NCBI GenBank assembly: GCA_964576765.1
Contig: CAZNWH010000033.1
Span: forward strand, 1-21,131
Source of the DNA: Hellea sp964576765
GTDB lineage: Bacteria; Pseudomonadota; Alphaproteobacteria; Caulobacterales; Maricaulaceae
Direction of reading: 5' to 3'
DNA length: 21,131 bases
Within the stretch, counting starts at the first letter, position 1, and every line of letters starts with the position of its first letter. Of this stretch, positions 14,936-21,131 are shown in pieces. The notes under the pieces were generated by a model. That model saw nothing but the letters and a program-made list of their open reading frames with translations. It did no database searches and was not told the origin of the DNA. A program made the position numbers and the translations under genes.

Positions 14936-15051
14936 GTTGAAGAAATTTATCCTGCTCATTTACAAACATAATTTCTGCATAGGATGAAAAGAGAACAAGC
15001 TGATGGAACCATAATTTTATACTAAGAACAACAATCGACAGTTAAATGCGC

Positions 15052-15063
15052 AGGAAATTTCCT
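15052..15063. promoter_or_regulatory. 12-bp palindrome upstream of the EF-hand gene
   Basis: AGGAAATTTCCT is a perfect palindrome 46 bp before the EF-hand ATG. It may be a regulator half-site or chance. No clear ECF-type GGAAC/CGTT promoter pair could be matched around it. Confidence 0.25.
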
Positions 15064-15108
15064 TTTGTTTCGTTTATAGCTATGAACGACATTAAAAGGA
15101 GATCCAAA

Positions 15109-15762
15109 ATGTCCATCCTAAAAACGTCAACTCTTATGGCCACTGTGAGTATCTTAGCGATATCAGGTATCGCTTTGGCAGCCCCTAAAGCAGATATAAA
15201 TAATGACGGAAAGATTACTCAAGCTGAATTCCAAGCGGCGGCAGATACCAAATTCACACAAGCCGATACAGATTTTGACGGCAATCTCAGCAAAGATGAA
15301 ATGCGCGCCTTAAGAGAGAAAAAAAAGGCTGATCGAAGCGCAAACCGCTTTGAACGTCAGGATTTAAATGGCGACGGAGTTCTAGAAAAAGAAGAAATAG
15401 AATCGGCTCGCAATACCTTCAAGGCCAAGCGCAAAGCTAAGCGTCTGGAGCGATTTGATACAAATGGAGACGGCAATATCGACGATTCAGAACGCGACGC
15501 TATAAAAGCTAAGTGGCGTGAGAAACGCGCAGAACGAAAGTCTCGCAGTTCTGACGAGAACGGAGCTCGTAATAGAAACGACAGAAAACGCGGCGCACGC
15601 GGTCTTAAGCGAGATACAAATGGTGATGGCCTTATTTCTCGCGCGGAATATAATGCCGCTTCCGAGGCTCTCTTTATTCGCATGGATGCCAATGGTGATG
15701 GTGTTTTAACCAAAGGTGAAGGCCGAAAACGCCGTGGTTTTAAGAACAAACGCAGACCCTAA
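15109..15762 (+). CDS. Exported six-EF-hand protein
   Basis: The 217-residue protein has a Sec signal peptide (residues 1-24, ending in IALA) and six EF-hand loops starting at Asp29, Asp53, Asp85, Asp117, Asp169 and Asp193. All loops show the D-x-N/D-x-D-G pattern with a Glu at or near position 12. Long Lys/Arg-rich linkers (for example 65-84, 101-115 and 133-168) and a basic C-terminus are unusual and could bind polyanions or the membrane surface. The ATG at 15109 follows AAGGAGA at ideal spacing, so I prefer it over an upstream start at 15046. The 3' end overlaps the ECF sigma gene, suggesting that the sigma factor responds to a signal involving this calcium-binding protein (inference). Confidence 0.9.
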   Translation: MSILKTSTLMATVSILAISGIALAAPKADINNDGKITQAEFQAAADTKFTQADTDFDGNLSKDEMRALREKKKADRSANRFERQDLNGDGVLEKEEIESARNTFKAKRKAKRLERFDTNGDGNIDDSERDAIKAKWREKRAERKSRSSDENGARNRNDRKRGARGLKRDTNGDGLISRAEYNAASEALFIRMDANGDGVLTKGEGRKRRGFKNKRRP

Positions 15763-16345
15763 TTTGCTCCGCCTCGCTATCGATAATACAGCTGGGTTCG
15801 CGCCGGATCCTGACGCTGATATCATCTCCGGCCTAAAGGCCGGAGACAAGACAGCTTTGTCCACCTTAATGGAGCGGCATATGAGCGTGATTTATAATCA
15901 AGCTTACTACATGTTAGGCGACCAAATGGCGGCAGAAGATATTACCCAAACCGTGTTTATGAAAACCTGGCAAAACATAGGTAAATGGCAAATGGGTCAG
16001 GCAAAACTACTGACTTGGATGCGCCGCGTGACGACCAATGCTTGCCTTGATCAATTACGGAAGAAAAAACCTATTTATTCAAATGTCGTTCCGGATATTC
16101 AAGATACAGCCGATACGCCTTTCGAAGCCTTATCCCGTCAAAATCAAAGCGACATAATTAAGGCCGCTTTGCAAAAACTATCCGATAAACAGCGAGCCGC
16201 CGTAACATTATCTTATTATCAGGGCTTGAGCCAACGCGAGGGTGCGGCGGTCATGGATATAAGTGAAGGGGCCTATGAAAGTTTGTTGGTTCGGGGCCGC
16301 AAAGCGCTAAAAACCCTCTTAAAAAAGAACATGATGGAGATATAA
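15716..16345 (+). CDS. ECF-type RNA polymerase sigma factor
   Basis: The product is up to 209 residues. Region 2 (about 38-110) contains AAEDITQTVFMKTW, the core-binding and -10-recognition part. Region 4 (about 140-205) contains LSDKQRAAVTLSYYQGLSQ and a helix-turn-helix ending in LLVRGRKALKTLL. The start is uncertain: GTG at 15716, GTG at 15734 (GAAGG about 11 nt upstream) or TTG at 15764. The first two overlap the EF-hand gene by up to 47 nt, implying coupled translation. A small one-TM protein, probably its anti-sigma factor, follows directly. Target promoters are unknown; autoregulation of this operon is common in the family. Confidence 0.9.
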   Translation: MKAENAVVLRTNADPNLLRLAIDNTAGFAPDPDADIISGLKAGDKTALSTLMERHMSVIYNQAYYMLGDQMAAEDITQTVFMKTWQNIGKWQMGQAKLLTWMRRVTTNACLDQLRKKKPIYSNVVPDIQDTADTPFEALSRQNQSDIIKAALQKLSDKQRAAVTLSYYQGLSQREGAAVMDISEGAYESLLVRGRKALKTLLKKNMMEI

Positions 16346-16654
16346 ATGGAGGATAAAACTTTAAACGCATGGCTGGATAGCCACCAAACCCCTCCGCCAA
16401 GCTCGGATTTAAGCGCCCGTATTCTGGCTGCAACCACACCAAAAGGCTCAACAGTCATTAACAATCACTCCATTGTGAAATGGATCATGCCCATAGCGGC
16501 TACAATTTTGGCGATTTGTGCGGTCGGCTTTAAGGGTTTTGCGGTCTTCAATAACGAAAGTGCCGAAACCGCGCTCTGGCAAGAGGCCGCGCTAGACCTC
16601 GGATTTGACGAGATTTATGACTGGGTCGAGAACGAAGAATACTCCGCTCAATAA
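16346..16654 (+). CDS. Putative anti-sigma factor, one membrane segment
   Basis: The 102-residue protein has a cytoplasmic N-terminal part of about 45 residues, one hydrophobic segment (about 46-66: WIMPIAATILAICAVGF) and an acidic C-terminal tail. Its ATG directly follows the sigma factor stop (TAA then ATG), with GGAG inside the sigma gene end. Layout and position match small anti-sigma factors of ECF systems, but no zinc-binding His-Cys motif is seen and I cannot name a family. The acidic tail (EIYDWVENEEY) would lie in the periplasm, where it could meet the basic EF-hand protein (speculative). Confidence 0.65.
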   Translation: MEDKTLNAWLDSHQTPPPSSDLSARILAATTPKGSTVINNHSIVKWIMPIAATILAICAVGFKGFAVFNNESAETALWQEAALDLGFDEIYDWVENEEYSAQ

Positions 16655-16665
16655 GTTTTTTTAAA

Positions 16666-17037
16666 TTAGCCGGCTTTACGTAGTGCTTTTTCAGCTTTTG
16701 CTGCCATTTGACGAGCTCTAACCCGTTCAAAACTATCTAAGGCATCCAATGCCGTGCGAAGATCAGCTGATAATTCAGAAGTTTGTTCTGTAATATCCCC
16801 AAGTGAATCGCGTAAATTTTCTTTTCTTACAATAACCGATTTGGCGTAAGACCCGTAAGCCACATAGCCTTCGCGCTGCTCATTCCCCTGAACTTCGTCT
16901 TCTGGTACACTGTCATTTAATTTACGAATCTGGCGCTCTAAATCCTCCCGCGTGGCTTCAAGCACAGCAATTCGCTTTTGAAGATCAGCAATCGCAAACC
17001 GCGTTTGTCTGACGTTCTTATCCATAGAATGTGTCAT
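16666..17037 (-). CDS. FliJ-like coiled-coil protein
   Basis: A 123-residue, almost fully helical, charged protein with heptad-like spacing in residues 8-45 (AIADLQKRIAVLEATREDLERQ region) and again in 70-118. Length, the coiled coil and the position divergent from ctrA fit FliJ-type flagellar export chaperones, which in my recollection often neighbour ctrA in Alphaproteobacteria. No other flagellar gene is in the window, so the assignment is tentative. The ATG at 17037 follows AGGTGA at a spacing of about 6. It converges with the anti-sigma gene, leaving 11 bp. Confidence 0.6.
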   Translation of the reverse strand: MTHSMDKNVRQTRFAIADLQKRIAVLEATREDLERQIRKLNDSVPEDEVQGNEQREGYVAYGSYAKSVIVRKENLRDSLGDITEQTSELSADLRTALDALDSFERVRARQMAAKAEKALRKAG

Positions 17038-17131
17038 TTATATTCACCTAACCCAACATTAATGAGCTTTTTTAGCTCTTATTAGGGACGGGTTTAGCAG
17101 AATAGGTTTACGGGTCGGTGAAGAGACAGGG

Positions 17132-17298
17132 TTAAAATTTGATAACCATAATAGGCTAAAATGGGTTAAATCAGCCCAATTTGACAGTTTTCTGCCCGCA
17201 ATGAAAATTTGATTAGCCTTGTTAACATTTGATTTACGGGATTCCCATAAAGGTTGAATTCTATTAACCATGTCTCGTTGGCTACGGGAAATTGATTC
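17132..17298 (+). promoter_or_regulatory. ctrA promoter region with CtrA-like boxes and GANTC sites
   Basis: TTAA-N7-TTTAC at 17222-17237 differs by one base from the CtrA consensus TTAA-N7-TTAAC. The half-site TTAACCAT is exact at 17264-17271. A further TTAA-N6-ATAAC lies at 17132-17146. GATTC (GANTC, CcrM methylation) occurs at 17240-17244 and 17294-17298. TTGACA at 17181-17186 is a possible -35. ATTTGAT recurs at 17137, 17207 and 17227. In Caulobacter, ctrA has two promoters controlled by methylation, GcrA and CtrA itself. A similar loop here is inference. Confidence 0.6.
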
Positions 17299-17314
17299 GC
17301 CTGGAGGGAAAAAT

Positions 17315-18010
17315 ATGCGGGTTCTTCTAATTGAGGACGATACAGCGACAGCACAGGGCATCGAGTTGATGCTTAAGTCTGAAGGTTTTAACGTTTACAC
17401 GACTGATCTAGGTGAAGAAGGTGTCGATTTAGGCAAGCTATATGATTACGATATCATCCTGCTAGACCTTAATCTACCAGATATGCCAGGATTTGAGGTT
17501 CTAAAGACCCTTCGCATGGCGAAGATCAATACACCTATCTTTATTCTGTCCGGCACAAGTGACATTGATACCAAAGTTCGCGGCCTTGGAACTGGTGCAG
17601 ATGATTACATGACCAAGCCTTTCCATAAAGACGAGCTTGTTGCGCGTATTCACGCCGTAGTGCGCCGCTCTAAAGGTCACAGCCAGTCCATTATTACAAC
17701 GGGCGATATTAAAGTGAACCTTGACGCGAAAACTGTTGAAGTTGGCGATCATCGCGTCCACCTAACTGGTAAAGAATATCAAATGCTTGAGCTTCTCTCT
17801 TTGCGTAAGGGCACGACCCTGACAAAAGAGATGTTCCTTAACCACCTTTATGGCGGTATGGACGAGCCTGAGCTTAAGATCATTGACGTCTTTATCTGTA
17901 AGCTGCGTAAAAAATTAGCCTCCGCGACACAAGGCGATCACTATATCGAAACAGTTTGGGGACGTGGCTATGTTCTACGCGACCCGGCTAAGGAAAAAAT
18001 GAGCGCCTAA
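17315..18010 (+). CDS. ctrA: Cell-cycle response regulator CtrA
   Basis: The 231-residue OmpR-type response regulator has an N-terminal receiver domain with the acidic pair Asp8-Asp9, phosphoacceptor Asp51 in LLDLNLPD, and Lys in MTKPFHKDEL. The C-terminal winged helix (from about 125) includes LTGKEYQMLELLSLRKG and VFICKLRKKL. Length and Asp51 equal Caulobacter CtrA, the master regulator of cell division, replication control and motility. The ATG at 17315 follows GGAGGG at a spacing of 6; a frame from 17270 would add 15 non-homologous residues. The C-terminus ends in Ser-Ala rather than the Ala-Ala that is important for ClpXP proteolysis in Caulobacter. It is terminated by a strong hairpin. 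Confidence 0.97.
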   Translation: MRVLLIEDDTATAQGIELMLKSEGFNVYTTDLGEEGVDLGKLYDYDIILLDLNLPDMPGFEVLKTLRMAKINTPIFILSGTSDIDTKVRGLGTGADDYMTKPFHKDELVARIHAVVRRSKGHSQSIITTGDIKVNLDAKTVEVGDHRVHLTGKEYQMLELLSLRKGTTLTKEMFLNHLYGGMDEPELKIIDVFICKLRKKLASATQGDHYIETVWGRGYVLRDPAKEKMSA

Positions 18011-18050
18011 ACGCTTCATAAATAAAGGGCGCCTTCCCGCCCAAAAGCAG

Positions 18051-18074
18051 CCCGCTTCGCCAGCGGGTTTTTTT
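18051..18074 (+). terminator. Intrinsic terminator of ctrA
   Basis: CCCGCT (18051-18056) pairs with AGCGGG (18062-18067) around five bases and is followed by seven T residues. It lies 40 bp after the ctrA stop. A smaller GGGCG/CGCCC hairpin precedes it at about 18027-18041. Confidence 0.9.
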
Positions 18075-18187
18075 ATGAGCAAAACGAGGTGAATGAACAC
18101 CAATACTTAAATCATTTTAGACAGAGAGCCATTTCATGTTGTAGTCTAGTGCCGACCTGTCATTTTCTAATATGGAACGAGAGCTAA

Positions 18188-19402
18188 ATGAAAACTTCTG
18201 TCACATTTAAATCCCAAAATAATCAGCAATTATCCGGCATTTTGCACACCCCTGATACAAATGAAATACAGGCTTATGCTTTATTTGCGCATTGTTTCAC
18301 CTGTACCAAGGACATCAATGCAGCCACAAATGTAGCCAAGACTCTCGCCAAGCAGGGAATTGCTACGCTACGCTTTGACTTTGCCGGATTGGGCGCGAGC
18401 GAGGGCGTTTTCGCCGATACTAGTTTTTCTACAAACATCCATGATTTGATCAGCGCTGCAGAATTTTTAAACGCTCAATATCATGCCCCGCAAATCCTTA
18501 TCGGGCACTCTCTTGGCGGCACAGCCGTTCTCGCTGCGGCTCAACAGCTACCATCGGTCAAAGCAATCGTAACCATTGGCTCACCCGCCTCGCCTGATCA
18601 TGCTCTGCATGTTTTAGACGGACATCTAGAAACATTAATCCGCGAAGGTGAAGCCGTGATACCTTTGGCCGGTCGGCCTCATAGATTTAAACAAAACTTT
18701 GTCGAAGATATCACAAAACATATTGTAGATCCGAGCACGCTTAAAAAAGCTTTGATGGTTATGCATGCTCCCTTTGATACAATCGTTGGCATAGATGAAG
18801 CCACAAAAATCTTTAGCCGCGCTAGACATCCGAAAAATTTCGTCAGCCTTGATCAAGCCGACCATCTTTTATCGCGCAAAAAAGATGCAACATATGTTGG
18901 AGATATTATTGCCAGCTGGGCCAAACGGTATATCGATCCTTTAAGCACAAAGCCAGACATGGACGTTGAAAAAAACCTTATAGTCAAAGGTAAAACTGAC
19001 GAAATGTTTTTCAATATCGCGCAGACTGGTCGTCATAAATTTATTATTGACGAACCTCTTTCTTATGGAGGAACAGATCTAGGCCCTACCCCCTATGATT
19101 ATCTTAGCACGGCACTGGGAAGCTGCACATCCATGACTCTAAACGGATATGCTCGCCGTAAAAAACTTGATGTCACGAGCATATCCGTTCGCGTCGAACA
19201 TGACCGTATCCATGCGCAAGATTGTGACAGTTGCGAGAAGACGCAAGGCAAGGTCGACCGCTTTACCCGTCATATTAAAATTGAGGGTAACATTACCCCC
19301 GCCCAGCACAAGCGCATGCTCGAAATTGCCGATTTATGCCCCGTACATAAAACGCTGGAAAATGAAATTAAGATTGACACCCGAACTGAAGAAGCCGCCT
19401 AA
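18188..19402 (+). CDS. Alpha/beta hydrolase-OsmC fusion protein
   Basis: This 404-residue two-domain protein is widespread in Proteobacteria. Residues 1-250 form an alpha/beta hydrolase with nucleophile Ser108 in GHSLGG and likely partners Asp197 (APFD) and His226 (ADH). Residues 265-400 form an OsmC/Ohr-type domain with Cys313 (ALGSCTSMT) and Cys384 (ADLCPVH), the pair used in thiol-dependent peroxide reduction. A plausible role is hydrolysis of an acyl or peroxide ester coupled to reduction of an organic hydroperoxide in the cytoplasm. The ATG is at 18188. It converges with the UDP-glucose dehydrogenase gene and their stop codons overlap (19399-19402), so no terminator separates them. Confidence 0.92.
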   Translation: MKTSVTFKSQNNQQLSGILHTPDTNEIQAYALFAHCFTCTKDINAATNVAKTLAKQGIATLRFDFAGLGASEGVFADTSFSTNIHDLISAAEFLNAQYHAPQILIGHSLGGTAVLAAAQQLPSVKAIVTIGSPASPDHALHVLDGHLETLIREGEAVIPLAGRPHRFKQNFVEDITKHIVDPSTLKKALMVMHAPFDTIVGIDEATKIFSRARHPKNFVSLDQADHLLSRKKDATYVGDIIASWAKRYIDPLSTKPDMDVEKNLIVKGKTDEMFFNIAQTGRHKFIIDEPLSYGGTDLGPTPYDYLSTALGSCTSMTLNGYARRKKLDVTSISVRVEHDRIHAQDCDSCEKTQGKVDRFTRHIKIEGNITPAQHKRMLEIADLCPVHKTLENEIKIDTRTEEAA

Positions 19403-20703
19403 ACTCGCCCGACACTAACATAATCAAAGCCCAATTCAGCCATCTGCAACGGTTGATAAATATTACGCAGGTCAATTAAGACAGGATTCGCCAACGCCTT
19501 TTTAACCCGCATCATGTCCAGCGCGCGAAACTCATCCCATTCCGTTATAATGACAACGGCATCTGCATCTTTAATCGCGGCATAAGCCCCTTGAGCAAAC
19601 GTTACATTTTTTAAAAGGTGTTTCGCCTCATCCATCGCGGCCGGATCATAAGCTCTAATCTTGGCGCCTTTATCTTGAAGTCTTGGAATGATGGTTAGGC
19701 TGGGCGCGTCGCGCATGTCATCTGTATTGGGTTTAAAAGACAGCCCTAAAATCGCGATAGTCTTTCCCGATAAATCCCCTCCGATAGCCTCGATAATCTT
19801 ATTCGCCATGCGCCGTTTACGGGCTTCATTAGCGTCAACGACTGCACTGACAATCGTCAGCGGGACATTAGCCTCTTCAGCTGTGCGGGTTAAAGCTAAT
19901 GTGTCTTTGGGAAAACAAGACCCGCCATAGCCGGGGCCTGCGTGAAGGAATTTACTGCCAATACGTTTATCGAGCCCGATTCCTTTGGCAACTTCTTGTA
20001 CATTCGCGCCAACGGCTTCACAAAGGTCCGCCATTTCATTAATGAAAGTGATCTTGGTCGCCAGAAAGGAATTAGCGGCATATTTTATAAGTTCTGATGT
20101 TCTACGGCTTGTAAATACCATTGGGGTTTCGTTCAAAAATAATGGCCTATAAATCGCGCGCATAACCGCTTCTGCCTTAGGGTTATCCGTACCTACCACA
20201 ACGCGGTCAGGGCGTTTAAAATCACTAATCGCGGCCCCTTCTCGCAAAAACTCAGGATTAGAGACAACCGCGAAACTTTCAGGGCTGTGACGCTTGGCGA
20301 TAATTTTTTCAACCTCATCGCCCGTCCCCACAGGTACTGTTGATTTTGTGACCACAACAGTAAAGCCATTTATGTGCTGCGCAATTTCTTCGGTTGCCGC
20401 ATAGACGTAAGAAAGATCAGCATAACCATCCCCTCGGCGCGACGGCGTTCCGACGGCGACAAAGACAGCTTCAGCCCCGCTCATCGCGCTTGCAAGATCA
20501 GTCGTAAATGACAATCTGCCCGATTCCATATTTTTAGCGACAAGCGCGTCCAGACCGGGTTCATAAATGGGAATGCCGCCTTCATTTAAGGTCTTTATTT
20601 TTGCAGGGTCTTTATCAACGCAGATCACCTCATGTCCAAAATCTGCAAAGCAGACTCCAGATACTAATCCAACATATCCTGTTCCAACCATGACGACGCG
20701 CAT
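19399..20703 (-). CDS. ugd: UDP-glucose 6-dehydrogenase
   Basis: Oxidises UDP-glucose to UDP-glucuronate with two NAD+, supplying envelope or exopolysaccharide synthesis. The 434-residue length is normal. It has an N-terminal Rossmann loop GTGYVGLVSG (residues 7-16), VTKSTVPVGTGDEV (118-131), and the catalytic Cys263 in GYGGSCFPKDTLAL. A second NAD-like domain, IAILGLSFKPNTDDMRDAPS, lies near 320. The ATG at 20703 follows AAGGGG at a spacing of about 7. It stands alone here, without other polysaccharide genes in view. It diverges from the desaturase-type gene at the window edge. Paralogue names (tuaD, rkpK) are possible. Confidence 0.96.
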   Translation of the reverse strand: MRVVMVGTGYVGLVSGVCFADFGHEVICVDKDPAKIKTLNEGGIPIYEPGLDALVAKNMESGRLSFTTDLASAMSGAEAVFVAVGTPSRRGDGYADLSYVYAATEEIAQHINGFTVVVTKSTVPVGTGDEVEKIIAKRHSPESFAVVSNPEFLREGAAISDFKRPDRVVVGTDNPKAEAVMRAIYRPLFLNETPMVFTSRRTSELIKYAANSFLATKITFINEMADLCEAVGANVQEVAKGIGLDKRIGSKFLHAGPGYGGSCFPKDTLALTRTAEEANVPLTIVSAVVDANEARKRRMANKIIEAIGGDLSGKTIAILGLSFKPNTDDMRDAPSLTIIPRLQDKGAKIRAYDPAAMDEAKHLLKNVTFAQGAYAAIKDADAVVIITEWDEFRALDMMRVKKALANPVLIDLRNIYQPLQMAELGFDYVSVGRV

Positions 20704-20797
20704 AAAGGCCCCTTAAGAGAATCTAAGTCAGGCTTATGACATTTTCAAAGCCGATGTGCCATTGACATTATGTGGCAGCTAACGTCATTTTAACGAC

Positions 20798-21131
20798 ATG
20801 GAATTTGACGCCCCCAACTTCCCGGATGTTCTGGTTTATGCTGCGCCCGCCTTTGTGCTATTAATTGCTATAGAATGGGTATTGGTCGCCCGGAACAAGC
20901 TTGCCGGAACCTACATCACCAAAGATTCAGTAACCTCTATGACGATGGGGTTTGGGCAGCTTCTCTCTGATGTCTTAATGGGCTTCATCTCTCTGGCCAT
21001 CATGATGTGGTTTTGGGAGCACAGGATTTTTAATTGGGGCTATGGCCTCGGCGCGATGGCAGCCTGTCTATTAGCTCAAGATTTTGTCTATTGGTATAAA
21101 CATATGGCGGCGCATAAAATCCGCTGGTTCT
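20798..21131 (+). CDS. Sterol desaturase/fatty acid hydroxylase-type membrane protein, 3' end cut
   Basis: Only the first 111 codons are present. Three hydrophobic segments are seen (about 9-30, 48-70 and 80-95), then DFVYWYKHMAAHKIRWF. This is the first histidine cluster (H-x3-H) of the membrane di-iron hydroxylase family, usually written D-x-x-Y-x-W-x-H-R-x-x-H. Later histidine clusters lie outside the window. The ATG at 20798 has no clear ribosome binding site. TTGACA at 20762 followed after 17 bp by TCATTT would put the transcript start close to the ATG, hinting at a leaderless message. It diverges from ugd. The substrate (sterol, carotenoid or fatty acyl) cannot be told. Confidence 0.8.
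   Translation, partial: MEFDAPNFPDVLVYAAPAFVLLIAIEWVLVARNKLAGTYITKDSVTSMTMGFGQLLSDVLMGFISLAIMMWFWEHRIFNWGYGLGAMAACLLAQDFVYWYKHMAAHKIRWF

Noticed and set aside
14898..14987. 29-codon plus frame between the GST and EF-hand genes
   Set aside because: No ribosome binding site and no conserved feature; it overlaps the tandem repeat, which better explains the sequence.
15005..15030. GGAACC as an ECF -35 upstream of the EF-hand gene
   Set aside because: No CGTT-like or other ECF -10 at 16-17 bp, so the match is probably chance.
15357..15749. 130-codon minus frame opposite the EF-hand gene
   Set aside because: Arg/Ser/Pro-rich composition is produced by the repeated Asp-Gly codons of the EF-hands on the other strand.
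17061..17083. GAGCT-T5-AGCTC hairpin upstream of the FliJ-like gene as a terminator
   Set aside because: No gene ends nearby on either strand, so there is nothing to terminate. It may be a promoter-region palindrome.

Overview
The window looks like chromosomal DNA from an alphaproteobacterium with moderate GC content. The clearest marker is a CtrA cell-cycle regulator of 231 residues with the phosphoacceptor at Asp51 (17315-18010). Its promoter region carries CtrA-like TTAA boxes and GANTC (CcrM-type) sites. A Hyphomonadales/Maricaulales-type marine bacterium is my inference from overall gene flavour (HSDL2-like SDR, DUF2855, EF-hand/ECF modules). It is not proven.

Left part (1-9000), mostly minus strand. 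A CPBP membrane protease and a secreted unknown protein diverge from a membrane-anchored AraC regulator, and the gap between them has repeat and palindrome sites. Next come the S-adenosylmethionine cycle genes ahcY and metK, with an SDR gene upstream. Upstream of ahcY is a perfect 20-bp AT-rich palindrome, followed by a foldable leader. Then come a DUF5671 membrane protein with a small membrane-anchored partner, and an sdpR-sdpI pair. The sdpR start codon lies inside a perfect 38-bp palindrome, with a promoter positioned for a leaderless transcript.

Centre (9269-14836). A PadR-family regulator diverges from a tight six-gene plus-strand operon: an HSDL2-like SDR, DUF1330, DUF2855, a dienoyl-CoA isomerase-type crotonase, a DUF1801/YdeI protein and a large GST-fold protein. 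A TATGCAA/TTGCATA palindrome fills the spacer between the likely -35 and -10 of this operon, the expected place for PadR repression. This looks like an inducible, largely uncharacterised metabolic module and is the best candidate here for a new system. The SDR lacks the usual catalytic serine.

Right part (14837-21131). An exported, strongly basic protein with six EF-hands overlaps an ECF sigma factor gene, which abuts a small one-TM putative anti-sigma factor. A FliJ-like coiled-coil gene diverges from ctrA, which ends in a strong intrinsic terminator. A fused alpha/beta-hydrolase-OsmC gene follows and overlaps tail to tail with a UDP-glucose 6-dehydrogenase gene. Divergent from that is the start of a sterol desaturase/fatty acid hydroxylase-type gene, cut by the window end. 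No tRNA, rRNA, CRISPR array or intact insertion sequence was seen. Positions 1-106 hold nothing I can support.
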